Shown here in pieces: positions 43,443-54,152 of a stretch of DNA of 64,000 bases. The stretch lies in contig JAGYXB010000446.1 of assembly GCA_022495005.1 (NCBI GenBank), positions 124,001 through 188,000 on the forward strand. The letters run 5' to 3'. The notes below the pieces were generated by a model. That model saw only the letters and a list, made by a program, of their open reading frames with translations. It was not told where the DNA came from and ran no database searches. The number at the start of each line of letters is the position of its first letter. Position 1 is the first letter of the stretch. The position numbers were made by a program, and so were the translations under genes. This stretch comes from Rhyacophila brunnea. Lineage: Eukaryota > Arthropoda > Insecta > Trichoptera > Rhyacophilidae.

Positions 43443-45722
43443 TATATCGCACCCCCAGTAAGATACTGTCGTAAGTCTGAAATCGGCGTTTTCGAGTTAT
43501 GGATGTGGTTGGATTCGTATTTTTTTTTGCTATTTTAATAAAATATTGTCATATCTCAAACTCAAATATTGTCAGAGAGAAAGCATTTAATACAGTACAT
43601 TACTTTCCGAAAACTGTTAAATCGATAATAAAATAGTGTTGTAACTAAGTTACGACAGTATTTTACAAGAAGCTTTCTAAAAACTAAAACAATATTTTTC
43701 AAAAAAATACTGTTGTAACTCTGTTAGTACAGTAAGATCTTGAGATACATCGTAATTTTCTCACTAGTTGCATGGATATTATTGTTCCAAAGTATTCAAA
43801 CAAAAAAACTGGAAGCAGCAGAGGCAGCAATGTTTGTTATCAACTTCAATTAAATGGAAGTAAAATACAAGAAGTATGCAAAAAATACTTTATCAACACA
43901 TTTGGGGTGAGTGAAAGGTACTGCTCCACTGTGTGGAAAACAAGGGATCTTCTTTTCGGAACGCCAATTCCAGAACAAAGAGGTCACCATGGCAATCACA
44001 AAAAATTGAAGATGATTTAAAAAATGATATAAGAACTCACATTAAGTCTTTCCAGTGATCGAGTAACATTATTTGCGTGCACAGACATCTAGATTGTATT
44101 TAGATGGTAAATTAACAAATTGCTGAAATGTATCGGTTATACAAAAAACAACAAGCTGACAGCAATATGCCATTTGGAAAAGAACACTATTATACACATC
44201 CATATTTAATGACAAATTTAATATTGGCTTCTTTAAGCCTAAAAAAGATTTGTGGGTTGAATGCGACCCATACAATAATTGTTCACCAGAAGAAAAAGAA
44301 CAACTTCAAGAAAAGTATGAGACACATCAACCTGGAAAAAAAGAGGCAAGGGATGAAAAGACCAAAGACGTAGCAGAGTCCTGAACTAATGGCCAAAACA
44401 GCGTCATTAATGTAGCTGTATATGATTTGCAGGCTGTTTTACCGCTTCCTTGCGGAAATGTGTCAACTTTCTATTATAAACGAAGTCGGCAATGTACAAT
44501 CTTACAGTCTATAATATCACTGAAAATATTGCAAACTGATACATGTGGGATGAGAGTCAAGCTGCATGAAGATCAAATAAAATTGGTAGCTGTGTACTCG
44601 ATTACATTGCATGTGAAAAATATCATCACATTGAGCATTTTATTTTTTACAGAGACAATTGTGCCGGGTAGAATAAAAATAAATACATTGCTGCAATGTA
44701 TTTATATGCCATCAGGAATTCACAAAAAAATAAAACGATCTCTCATAAGTTTTTGGTCATCGGGCATACCCAAAATGAAGGCGATATTGTCCATTCTACA
44801 ATTGAGCAGCAGAAGACTAGGGCTCTTAAAAGTGGACCAATATTTGTGCCCGGCCAAATGATTACCATTGTACAAACAAGTTATAAAACAGGACAACCAT
44901 ACATTGTTAAACCCATGACAACAAATAATTTTCACAACAAGAAAAAACTAGCAGATGAAATCGGTAAAAATTACAACACTTATGAAAATGGAGAAAAATT
45001 TTTGTGGCAGAAGATTAAAGTTATAAAAGTAGACAGAGACTATCCATACACTATTTTTTTAAAACAAGTTATCATGAAGAATGTAGTAAATTGAATGTTC
45101 GTCAATGGAAAATAGGTAAACCGTTACCGATGGATGGTCTCGATTCATCCAAAGCATATCAAGAGCGGCCAAAAATAACGACAATTAAAAAGAAGGATTT
45201 GTTTTCTCTCTGAAATGCTAAACATCGTGAATTTTATCATGATTTTGTTGCTTCTCTTCCAAGTGATGTTTAAAAATTAAAAATCGTATCTAGAAATTTT
45301 ATTTGCCCATTAAATAAAATAATTAAGTATTTTTTTGTTGTTTTGAACTAATAATTGTATTTTTCTTTTTTTTCAATAAATCTTTAAAGATTGTACCATA
45401 ACTTAATATTTTGAAAACCTTCCTTTACAGTGCCCAACAAATTAGTTGAAATTATTAGAGTGATGGTAGGGAAATTTACATAGAAAATATTGAGTTGATT
45501 CAAATTTTACCATGAAATTTTCAAATATCTTTATTTGTATATGTTTTAGAGAAAAATGATGGATACAGTTGAAAATAGATCATGTTTTTCCATAAAAATG
45601 AGGAATAATTTTTACATTCAGACTTTTCCTGTATTTACAAAGAATATTTGAAACTTCAAATGGCTCTCCTGCAAAATGCCATTTTCTGGATTACTACAGT
45701 ATTTTACTGGGGGTGCGATATA
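43443..45722 (+). mobile_element. DNA transposon with about 50-bp TIRs and a TATA duplication
   Basis: The element is 43447-45718. The left end reads TCGCACCCCCAGTAAGATAC and the right end, reversed, TCGCACCCCCAGTAAAATAC; similarity continues for about 50 bases. TATA lies directly outside both ends (43443-43446 and 45719-45722), fitting a 4-bp duplication (a 2-bp TA one is not excluded). Subterminal words like GTTGTAACT and GACAGTATTTTAC repeat at 43634-43666 and 43707-43740. The interior encodes one broken transposase-like protein on the plus strand. A 4-bp duplication and the protein type suggest a Sola-like group, but this is not firm. Confidence 0.85.
43772..45094 (+). pseudogene. Broken DDE-type transposase of an arthropod transposon family
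   Basis: The coding remains lie in several frames. 43772-44020 includes CKKYFINTFGVSERYC and EQRGHHGN, a DNA-binding-like N-terminal region. Around 44410-44480 is YDLQAVLPLPCGNVSTFYYK. At 44648-44671 is FYRDNCAG followed by a stop (44669-44671), where the Asp (44654-44656) may be catalytic. 44696-45094 includes FLVIGHTQNEGD and FVPGQMITIVQT. This order (PxGNVSxFYYKR, RDNCxGQNKN-like, GHTQxExD) is shared by an uncharacterised transposon protein common in insect genomes, as far as I recall. At least two stops and several frameshifts make it non-functional. The two open frames here are parts of one protein, not separate genes. Confidence 0.65.
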
Positions 45723-47496
45723 TTCTTTGAATTCAATGTAAACCTCATTCAAGCAATTGTGAAAGCAGGCAGAAGTTTAAACAAAAACAAGCAATGCTTG
45801 TCGATAGGAAAACGTCAAATCACAGCACTAAAAGCAAAAGATGGTTCTATCGTCAGAAATTGGGAACACTTGTTAAGCTGAGTTGAAGAGTTCTACAGCG
45901 ATCTCTACAGTGATGACACTGACAATACGACTATAGACTTAGATCTTCAGAGAAATGGAAATTCGGAAGACCATACTCCCGAAATTACATCCTGGGAAGT
46001 AACCCATGCTTTAAATTACATGAAAAGTGGGAAAGCCCCCGGGGAAGACGGTTTAACGATAGATATCCTCAAAAAGCAGGAAAGGATGCAAATGAAGTAC
46101 TTGCACAATTGTTCACAGCCTGCATATGCAAAGAGGATGTCCCAGAGGTATGGAAAAATGCCAGCATTGTCATTCTTCACAAAAAGGTGACAGAGAAGAC
46201 CTAGCAAATTATCGTCCAATAAGTCTACTCCCTATTCTCTACAAGACGTTCACAAAAATTCTCTCAAACCGTCTGCAAAATGTACTAGACGAGAACCAAC
46301 CGAGAGAACAAGCCGGATTTAGAGGAGGATACAGCACTATGGACCATATCCAAGTCGTCAGAGAAATCATAGAGCGGTACCAGGAATACAAACTGCCACT
46401 ATGCATGGGTTTTATAGACTATGAGAAGGCGTTTGATTCGATAAAGAAATGTTCAATACTCGACGCACTCAGAAAACAAGGAATCCCTGGACGCTATATA
46501 AATATTTTCAATAATATATACAGTAGCGCAACAGCATCTGTAAATCTCCATAAACCATCGCGCAGATTTCCTATCAGCAAAGGAGTCCGACAAGGTGATA
46601 CAATCTCACCTAAACTATTTACAGCTACCCTTGAAGACTTATTCAGGCAACTTGACTGGAATGACAAAGGGATCCCCATAAATGGAGAATACCTGAGTCA
46701 TCTGCGCTTTGCCGATGACATAGTAATTTTCTCGCAAGACTCAGAAGACCTCCAAAGCAGAATGCAGGAACTCGCTGAAGTAAGCAACAAAGTAGGTTTG
46801 AAAATAAATGTAACAAAGACGAAAGTCATGTTCAACTGCTTTGCAGGCCAAAAAGAGATCCTCAACAATGGCACTCAGCTCGAACAGGTGAAAAGCTACA
46901 TCTATCTGGGACAACAAGTGTCTATAGATGGATGTATATTTGATGAAATTGTTCGCAGAGTAAAGCTAGGCTGGAGTGCTTTTGGCCGCCTGAATAATGT
47001 CTTCAAAAGTGACCTTCCACTGTGCCTAAAGCGCAAAGTGTTCAACCAGTGTGTGCTTCCCGTGATCACATATGCGTGTGAAACATGGACCCTAAGTAAA
47101 AGAGAGATCCAGAAACTTAGAGTAGCACAACGTGGTATGGAGAGGTGCATGCTGGGCATAACGCGAAAGGACATAAAGAGGAATGAGTGGATAAGGAAGC
47201 AGACAAGGGTTTGCGATGTAATAGAGTTTATTAAAAGCCTTAAATGGAGATGGGCTGGACACATAGCTCGAAGAAGAGACAATCGTTGGACAAATCTAGT
47301 CATCCAGTGGTATCCAAGAAGTACAAAACGTCCGCAAGGTAGACCTAGAGGCCGCTGGATCGATGAAATGATAAAGTTCTGCGGAAGTACGTGGCAACGC
47401 AATGCACAGGACCGAGAGAAGTGGAAGCAACTTGAAGAGGCCTTCATCCAGCAGTGGATAGATTCAGGCTGATAATGATGATGATATATTCTTTGA
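45717..47496 (+). mobile_element. 5'-truncated RTE-like LINE with a 14-bp target duplication
   Basis: The inserted copy runs from about 45731 to 47482. GATATATTCTTTGA flanks it on both sides (45717-45730 and 47483-47496), exact over 14 bases, so it moved by target-primed reverse transcription. The 3' end is a short tail of TGA/GAT repeats (GATAATGATGAT) rather than poly(A), as in RTE elements. The 5' endonuclease part is missing. The first copy of the duplication overlaps the right tip of the DNA transposon. Confidence 0.9.
45731..47472 (+). pseudogene. RTE-like reverse transcriptase, truncated and frameshifted
   Basis: This gene would copy LINE RNA into DNA at a nicked target. The longest intact frame (46126-47472) holds NYRPISLLP (residues 29-36), QAGFRGG (62-68), motif [10 protein letters not shown] (96-104, Asp98), motif B GVRQGD (153-158), motif C FADD (195-198) and the C-terminal [15 protein letters not shown] and [11 protein letters not shown] segments. 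All catalytic aspartates are present. Upstream the protein continues in another frame (for example MKSGKAPGEDG), with a stop at 45879-45881 and a one-base loss in the A-run at 46181-46185. The first 20 residues of the 46126 frame are therefore out-of-frame reading. The apurinic endonuclease domain is absent, so the copy cannot move on its own. Confidence 0.85.
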
Positions 47497-47579
47497 TTAT
47501 TAGACGGTGTCAGGATCTATCTAAGTTTTAGTTTTAACATAACTACTGTAAACTATAGACATTAGTTCAAATTGGGTCA

Positions 47580-47620
47580 ACTTGACCCGGGTTTCACCTT
47601 TCGGCATCTTCAGGCATTAT
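47580..47620 (-). ncRNA. Hammerhead-like motif, copy 4
   Basis: On the minus strand from 47613: CTGAAGATGCCGAAAGGTGA, AACCCGGGTC. Stem II has a G-U pair; the rest of the core agrees with the copy at 2741, including CCCGGGTC. Upstream GGTGAGTG also matches copies 1 and 2. This is one of the two best-kept copies. Confidence 0.35.
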
Positions 47621-48059
47621 GCTGCGCACTCACCAATGGTAACGATAGACTGACACATAAAACAGTTAATTCTTGTTTATATAACAAATTAGTACCTACA
47701 ATTATGAACGTAAAAACCATGTTAGTGGGTAAGCAAAGGTTAAAGTATAAAAACTAATGTTAGAAATTTTAAATGTTTAGAAAACACTCATGTAGATTAG
47801 ATCAATATTATAAAACATTATTTTGTGGTAAAACAAAGTTGTCGGTACACAATAATAATTGTTTAGAAAGTTTGTTTGTTTAGTTGTTATTAATTTTCTT
47901 CAATGTAGGAATTATTTTTTTTTGAATGAACTTGCGAATCAGTACCATTATTAGATACCCACGTGATATTTGTCTGAAATTACCTGCAGCGGTAAATTGT
48001 CAAGGTACAACTGAATATTTATTTTGACACTATATTACAGCATGTCCGGCGCGTTAATC
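47621..48059. other. AT-rich DNA, no feature
   Basis: Nothing recognised. Confidence 0.5.
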
Positions 48060-48270
48060 GCGGAATGGATTTTGGTCGATTGCACCATATACCGATATGT
48101 ATTGAGTTGTCAAAATTTAAAATAACCACATGAAAACCGACGTGACAACATATTACTTTATTCGTATTGCGTCACTCGCGGCCTTCCGCATGAGTGAGAG
48201 AAATATAAGATATGAATCTCCGCGCTTAAAACTGAGACATAGTTTCCCCTTACCGTGACCGTTATCAGCC
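48060..48270 (-). repeat. Dispersed repeat D, copy 3
   Basis: On the minus strand: GGTAAGGGGAAACTATG, CTCTCACTCATGCGG then AGGCCGCGAGTG, ACGCAATACGAAT, and GACCAAAATCCA. This matches 26930-27240 with internal deletions. Confidence 0.6.
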
Positions 48271-49370
48271 GAATGCACTACCATTACGCCACAGTATGAT
48301 ACTCTAATCATGACGATTATACAGTATAATATTAAAGTTTAGAATTGTTTCGTTGCCTAGCAGCGAATTTATTATTCTCGGCCATTTGCAATTCCTTACG
48401 TAAACAAACTATTAAACGTCATAGTGGCAGTTGTTACTTTAAAAATAAAAACAACGATAAATAATTATATAATTTAGTAATGTAAGTTAAAGTGTATAAA
48501 AATAAACCAACGGCGTTCCAATAAGTGGTCCTTTTTCTTGAGTGTGTAATTTAACAAGATAATTAGGAGCTAGTCGAAGAATCTAGGTTATCACAAGTTT
48601 TGTTTTTGTTTTCTTACGCCAAAGAAATATAACTTCTAACGCGCGTACATAAGTACACACACCGATTTTATTTTTATTTTTTGAGTTACCTAAGTGATTT
48701 TAAAGGCATTAATCTATATAAAGAAAAATAGCTTGGAATCAGAAGTCACTTTAAACTATGTGAAAATCGTTGACAAAGTTGACTATTGTTGGTGTCAAAA
48801 CTAACATTTTTCAATGAATTTCTGTCACCAAGACGTTTTTAACCAATCTGGGAGCTCTATTTTTTCATAGTGTGCTGAGTGTTTGCAGCCTTAGGAGTAT
48901 TATTATATTATATTCAAAAAAATTAAATGGACTCACTCACTTATTAATATTCAAGAGAGTTCAATACTTTTCTTCTAATTACAAAAAACAGTGTTCTGGT
49001 GTTTTTTTGCGATTTTTTCAAAACTCGATTTTTTTAATATGTGCGTTATGACTCTAGGCAGCTAAAATATTGTTGTTTAATTTGTGACAACTTATTCTCG
49101 TCAGTTATATATTATAATATCTTAGCTTAAAATGTGGTAGATAACTGTCAGTTTTGATATTGGATGGTATACTATAGATCACAGTCTATTCTACTTGATG
49201 TTGGACATGCCTGAGTATATTGGGAAAACCGAGGCTTTAAAATAATCAAATACGGTTTCTGTTGCCTTTTATAAAAAGTGTCTTATGTTTGTATCTGGGG
49301 CCAATGAATTCTATTTTATGGCCACTTGATGCGTCAACAATAACACGGGATTACCTTCTAAAATCTCATT
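48271..49370. other. AT-rich DNA, no feature
   Basis: Nothing recognised. Confidence 0.5.
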
Positions 49371-49460
49371 TCGCCTTGAAGAGGGGCGGAGAGAGGGATA
49401 GCGCTCCGAAACGTCGGGCCAAATAAAAACACATTGCCCCGCTGGGGATTGATCCCGAGC
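49371..49460 (-). repeat. GC-rich repeat end with tRNA-like box
   Basis: GGATAGCGCTCCGAAACGTCGG and, on the minus strand, GGGATCAATCCCC resemble parts of retroelement or SINE ends known from arthropods. There is no second copy in the window. Weak call. Confidence 0.25.
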
Positions 49461-49711
49461 TGCGAACGAGGAAATTGAGTTTGATCATTTCCAATAAACG
49501 GTTTTTGGATCTTCTCATAATTCCATAAATCCTTACCTTGGTTGAGAGGCTTGTTTTATTTTTATAGACTAACCATTCTACTTTTCCACCATGGCTAAAA
49601 GTGATTGTTAGATATTGTGGCAGTTATTTAAATAATAATCAAAGGAATATAACGATAAGTACATACCTTCATAATCTCGTAAATTGTTTGTCACGCGAGT
49701 TTAATAATTCT

Positions 49712-50249
49712 AGAGGCATGCCAGCAGAGAACCTAGCGGGAAAATACGAAGCTTGCAATTTTTTTTTTGATAATTTACAATTTCGACTGTATTAATTAAT
49801 AAATATGTATCTGAAAACATTAAAAATATTTGTATTTATTTTTTTAATTCAAAGATAAACTTACAATTGTAAAAAAATGTGAATTTGTTGCAGGGTCAGA
49901 TCTTATTATTACATTATATTTTATGGTCATATTTATTATTGAAATTTAGTTTATTAAGTTTTCAATTTTTCGTCGTGTAGATTTTTGACTAATTAATCGT
50001 TAATATTTTTTATATTTATTTTGAAAAACATCGATTTTTATAAAAATATAAATGTGTATAAGTTGAAATCCTTTTTATTAGATTGTTTTACAATTGTAAG
50101 TTTATCTTTGAATTAAAAAAAATATATATTTTTAATGTTTTCAGATACATATGTATTAATTAATATAGTTGAAATTGTAAATTATCAAAAAAAAATCTCA
50201 AATTACAAGCTTCGTATTTTTCCGCTAGGTTATCTGCTGGCATGCCTCT
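49712..50249. mobile_element. Foldback element, about 170-bp arms
   Basis: Left arm 49712-49877 starts AGAGGCATGCCAGCAGA; right arm 50084-50249 is its reverse complement with few differences. Both arms share AACCTAGCGG, AAATACGAAGCTTG, TTTTTGATAATTTACAATTT, TATGTATCTGAAAACATTAA and AATTCAAAGATAAACTTACA. The spacer is about 205 bp, AT-rich and non-coding. No target duplication was found. Confidence 0.85.
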
Positions 50250-50313
50250 CCCCCTTAAATGGCGCTTGGGTTGATAGCTTGATAATTATTACTTTAAGCT
50301 AATTGCATTTTAT

Positions 50314-50585
50314 GCGCATCTATTCTGTACACAAGGCTTCTATCAGCCGCTATCGGCAGTTATCGAAGGTAGTTTGTCACACTATTTATGTATAATTGAG
50401 GTATTATAATTGTTACAATAAGTTAGCCATCAAAACTGTCTATCTCGCTCTAAAGGTTAACACGACCAAGAGAGGTGCTGTTAGAATATAGCAATTATTG
50501 TACAATGATAATACCTAAATACATAAATATGATAAAATACCTTCGATAGCCACCGATAACAGCCTTGTGTATAGAATAGATGTGC
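50314..50585. mobile_element. Second foldback element
   Basis: Left arm from 50314 (GCGCATCTATTCTGTACACA, AGGCT, TTATCGAAGGTA, GAGGTATTAT) and right arm ending at 50585 are inverted copies of about 110 bases with a short spacer. It is unrelated in sequence to the element at 49712. Confidence 0.75.
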
Positions 50586-50589
50586 AGGT

Positions 50590-50925
50590 GTCTTGCAAGG
50601 CCCTTGTGTCGATGGTTTGATTGTTGCATTGAAATAATCGCCTTTATTGTATCTTGCATGGCAGTTGGGTCTATAGTTTGTTAGTTGCCTTGAGATAACT
50701 GTGTTTATTATGGCTTAAAAGGCATCAAGGTCTATAGTTTGATAGTTACATTGAAACTATAATTGTCTTTATTGTGTCTTGCAAGGCACTTGGTCGATAT
50801 CTTGATTGATACATTGAAATAATTACGTTTATTGTATCTTGCATGGCAGTTGGGTCGATAGGTTTGATACTTGCCTTGAGATAATTGCCTTTTTTTGTAT
50901 CTTAAAAGGCACTTGGGTCGAAAAA
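50590..50925. repeat. Tandem array of about 62-bp units with three-unit higher-order period
   Basis: Six units start near 50590, 50652, 50712, 50777, 50836 and 50899. A typical unit has TCTTGCAAGGCACTTGG, GTCGATAGTTTGATAGTTGC and TTGAAATAATTGCCTTTATTG. Units 1/4 (GCAAGGC), 2/5 (GCATGGCAGTTGGG, GCCTTGAGATAA) and 3/6 (TTAAAAGGCA) are more alike than neighbours, giving a period of about 187 bp. A lone unit may lie at about 51240. The 97-codon minus frame over it is a by-product of the repeat. Confidence 0.8.
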
Positions 50926-51857
50926 AAATTGAATATCTGTGTTTGAATATCACTCTGTCAAATATATTATTTTCTAGGCTTCTTATTTTATATTTTTGCA
51001 ATAAATAATACCACAATCGTGACAATCCTATACTAAATTACATTTAACTAAAATCATAAAATAACTATAAATCATTAGATATAGAAGCATCAAAAATGAC
51101 AATTGAAGTAATACCTACTTGCGTTATTTATAAATCAAATTAAGTAATATTAAGTACATATAATATGTTTTTATAGAAATATCGGTACCTAGGAATCTAT
51201 TATAATATAGATAATAAATATTGTCAAAATCCGTAAGGAAAACACTTGGGTCAATAGGTCATTCATAAGGTTTTCATTTGGTATTGCAATCCCTAGTCAT
51301 GGCTATTAAGTAACTGTCTAGTCGAGTATGAAAGTCTGTGGTGTTTTACCAGGATGATCAATTATAATTATCTAAATTGAAACGTTCAATACTTGCCGTT
51401 GTATAAAACGAATTTCGCGTCTCCATATCAGAAATAACTCAACGATTAAGTTAAAAGTTAACATCTCATAATGCGCGCAGCCGGCTGAGGGTTTAAGATT
51501 CATGAATACAAATATGCCCCCCTCGCCCGGCTCTTTGTACTGTACTGGCACGCCACTGCTGCGCTTTAGTTAGAGCTAACGACTCAGTCAGCCTGGGGTT
51601 AAGCGCTCGCCTACTTATGCTGATGCTCGCTTTAAGGGCTCCTTGTATTTAAATATTAAAATGAGTTCTGACCAGTGACGGCGTAAGTTATCTAATTACA
51701 TCATAGATACTTCTGTATTTTTTTCATTAGCTAAACAAATCGCCGGCTCCGAGACTTTTGTAACGATACATTTTAGTTTACGTATCGCGCATATTAATAA
51801 GTATCATTTTAAATGTCATAATTATATCTATCCAGCGATCACAGCATTCCGTTATCC
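50926..51857. other. AT-rich DNA with a GC-richer spot
   Basis: 51465-51620 is GC-richer, with GCACGCCACTGC at about 51548-51559, resembling a hAT-type tip. Nothing else recognised. Confidence 0.4.
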
Positions 51858-52220
51858 ATATCATAATCATCGGGAGTTGATCCACTGCTGGATCCTAGCT
51901 CCTGCTGCTTTCCTCAGTACCTAGTTCTTCGCTGCCATGTAAATCTACCGAACTTTATAAATTCTTCTATCCAGTGGGTTTTAAGGTGTCCCCGTGGTCG
52001 TTTAGTCTCTTTGTATACCATTGTATGATGGCATTCGTCCATTCGCCGAGTAACATTTCAGCCCATTTCCATTTCATCTGCTTAACGACCTTTATTACAT
52101 CCCGTACACTTGTCTGCTTCCTTATCCATTGATTTATTTTGTGGTCGTTCTGCGTTATGCTTAACGCACACCTTTTGATGCCACGTTGCCTTACTAATAA
52201 TCTTTGTATTTCTATTACAT
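51858..52220 (-). pseudogene. RTE-like LINE 3' end, L7
   Basis: Same family and orientation as 28708-29000. On the minus strand the reading gives pieces such as FIKFGRFTWQR and, upstream, KRPRGHLKTHWIEEF, the Arg-Pro-Arg-Gly segment and C-terminus of an RTE-like reverse transcriptase. Stops and shifts are frequent. Confidence 0.65.
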
Positions 52221-52437
52221 TAAGGGTCTACGCGGACACTGGGAAATAACTTTTGAAGTTATTATTCAGACAACCAAATGCGCTCTCTATTTACATTTTA
52301 TAGTTTGAGATATATGTAGTGGTTGACCTTTTGGGTTCAAATATGTACAGCTATATTTTTGGTATTGATTTCGCTTACAAAAAATTTGTATAGTATATAG
52401 TATTATTCATATGTACCTATTACATCACCATGTTCGA
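52221..52437. other. AT-rich DNA, no feature
   Basis: Nothing recognised. Confidence 0.5.
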
Positions 52438-52671
52438 TCCTAAGAGGATCATAAAAATGGGGGTCCACATATTGGAGGTTGTAGGTTATATTAACAGATT
52501 TTTGATTTTACAAGAAATGAATTGTAGCCATTTGCTCAATCTATTAGGTCCATACTCTGGTTTTAATCATACATTGAAAAACAATATTTGAATTTGTCAA
52601 ACCCAGGATTCGAACACGAGATGCACAACATTAACCGACACGTTACCGCTCGACCATCACGGGCGTCCTAT
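52438..52671 (-). repeat. tRNA-derived SINE family S1, copy b
   Basis: The minus strand starts GGACGCCCGTGATGGTCGAG, B box GTTCGAATCCTGGG, then the body TTGTTTTTCAATGTATGAT, GTATGGACCTAATAGATTGA and GATCCTCTTAGGATCGAAC, matching 27640-27870. The 3' part of the family is missing. Confidence 0.8.
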
Positions 52672-53611
52672 CATTGGTATTATTATATGTATTTGTTCAT
52701 TATTGTAATATGTCGTTTATACGCGTACATTTTATATTAAATATAAAACGTGACTCTTAAATAGCAATACCACGGTAAATTTATCCTATTTGAAACCGAA
52801 TAATTCAATAATGTTGCTATTTTTTTGGTGGCCGCTGTCAAATACCTATAACACGCCGCCGTTTTCTGAACAAAACTTTCGCAAAGTTCATTGTTATATG
52901 TACGTCAGTAAATACCATAAATAAAATTATACAAAATTACAAAAAAAACTAACATTGCCAAACGCCACTGTTTTTCAGTAACATTTCCGGGCGTATTATT
53001 ATTATTTGAACAAAGGTGAGCGCCATCAGCGTGAAGAAAGCACACCACAATATTCATCATTACCAAAGGAAAATGCTACAATTTCACCAAGACTTTGTCG
53101 TTGCTGAATCTAGCCCCCTCCTCTCAATCTTCCTCCAAACCTCTATCTCAAATAGGCGACTCACAGAAAAAATTATAATACGATTATATTATGAAACAAT
53201 TGTAAATTGCCAACCGTTGACATTTTATTAATTATTTGATAAAGTATCGATCTTATTAGAATAATTCTGACAAATATTTTTTAATTGAAAGTTAAAGCGA
53301 ATAGCCAATCTCAAAATGTACCTAATATAATAATATAGTTCTCTTAATTTTTCATTGGATTAAAAATCCAGTGTAGATCTTGGTCGCCTCCCGAATATGC
53401 CGTCGTATCTTGTAAATCTAAAAATGAAGAATTTGATGACGATACTCAGAGAATATAGATTGAGTGAATTGTTTTCGAAAAATTATGGTAATAAAATGGC
53501 TATATTATATCCACACATCGATGACAACTATAATGATGTGTTTGTGGTCTATAAATTACATGATCTATATATCAGGCATGTCCATCTACAAAAGTTGGCT
53601 GTGATCTATTT
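52672..53611. other. AT-rich DNA with unrecognised frames
   Basis: The frames 53016-53231 and 53397-53627 (71 and 76 codons) have no domain I recognise. Confidence 0.4.
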
Positions 53612-54025
53612 TCCAGGAGGATATTAAGGCGTTACAAATAGTATAACACAAATAGATACTCGATTTCCCATTTTTTTGCACTTATCTTAAAACTATACCC
53701 TACTATGCAAAGAGCCTATTGCTCGACGGTTAAGGAAGACTATGCTTCAATTTAAGACACTGCTATTTATATCTTTTCTTTTTTTCACTTCTGCCGCAGG
53801 CCGTGTCTAATGCAATACGAATCAAGTGATACGACGAGGCCACACAGGATTCCTTATGGTTAACGTCAAAATGACACTCACGTTAGCTGGTTAAGGAAAC
53901 AAAAATAAGAATGGCTAATGCGTCCCCTTAAAAATTAAATCGTATTATATTACAAGTAAATTAGATTTTAATTTTAGATTTTCAAGACTCAATGGATCTT
54001 TGATGCGTTGACCAAGATCCATCTA
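53612..54025 (+). repeat. Dispersed repeat D, copy 2
   Basis: It matches 26785-27245: AAGGCGTTACAAAT, ACTCGATTTCCCATT, TATCTTTTCTTT, GCAGGCCGTG, ATACGAATCAAGTGATACGACGAG, AATGGnnAATGCGTCCCCTTAAAA-like text and GATGCGTTGACCAA. Confidence 0.65.
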
Positions 54026-54152
54026 GTGATCCATCTAGTTGGACATTCTTGATCAATTAATATTTTATACGGATAGTGGGTTATTTAAAAAAAATATATT
54101 ATTTTTATTCAGGTCAACCAATAGGGTTAATCACAGACGAATAAGTACAATA

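Noticed and set aside
44427..45094. Two overlapping frames of 144 and 132 codons as separate genes
   Set aside because: They are pieces of one frameshifted transposase between the TIRs.
46902..47447. 181-codon minus-strand frame
   Set aside because: It is the antisense shadow of the reverse transcriptase.
46126..47472. 448-codon open frame as an intact host gene
   Set aside because: It carries LINE reverse transcriptase motifs, is flanked by a target duplication and its start is an artefact of a frameshift; it is a transposon pseudogene.
50732..51025. 97-codon repeat protein on the minus strand
   Set aside because: The frame lies over a tandem array whose unit length varies, so the repeats do not stay in frame as a designed protein would.
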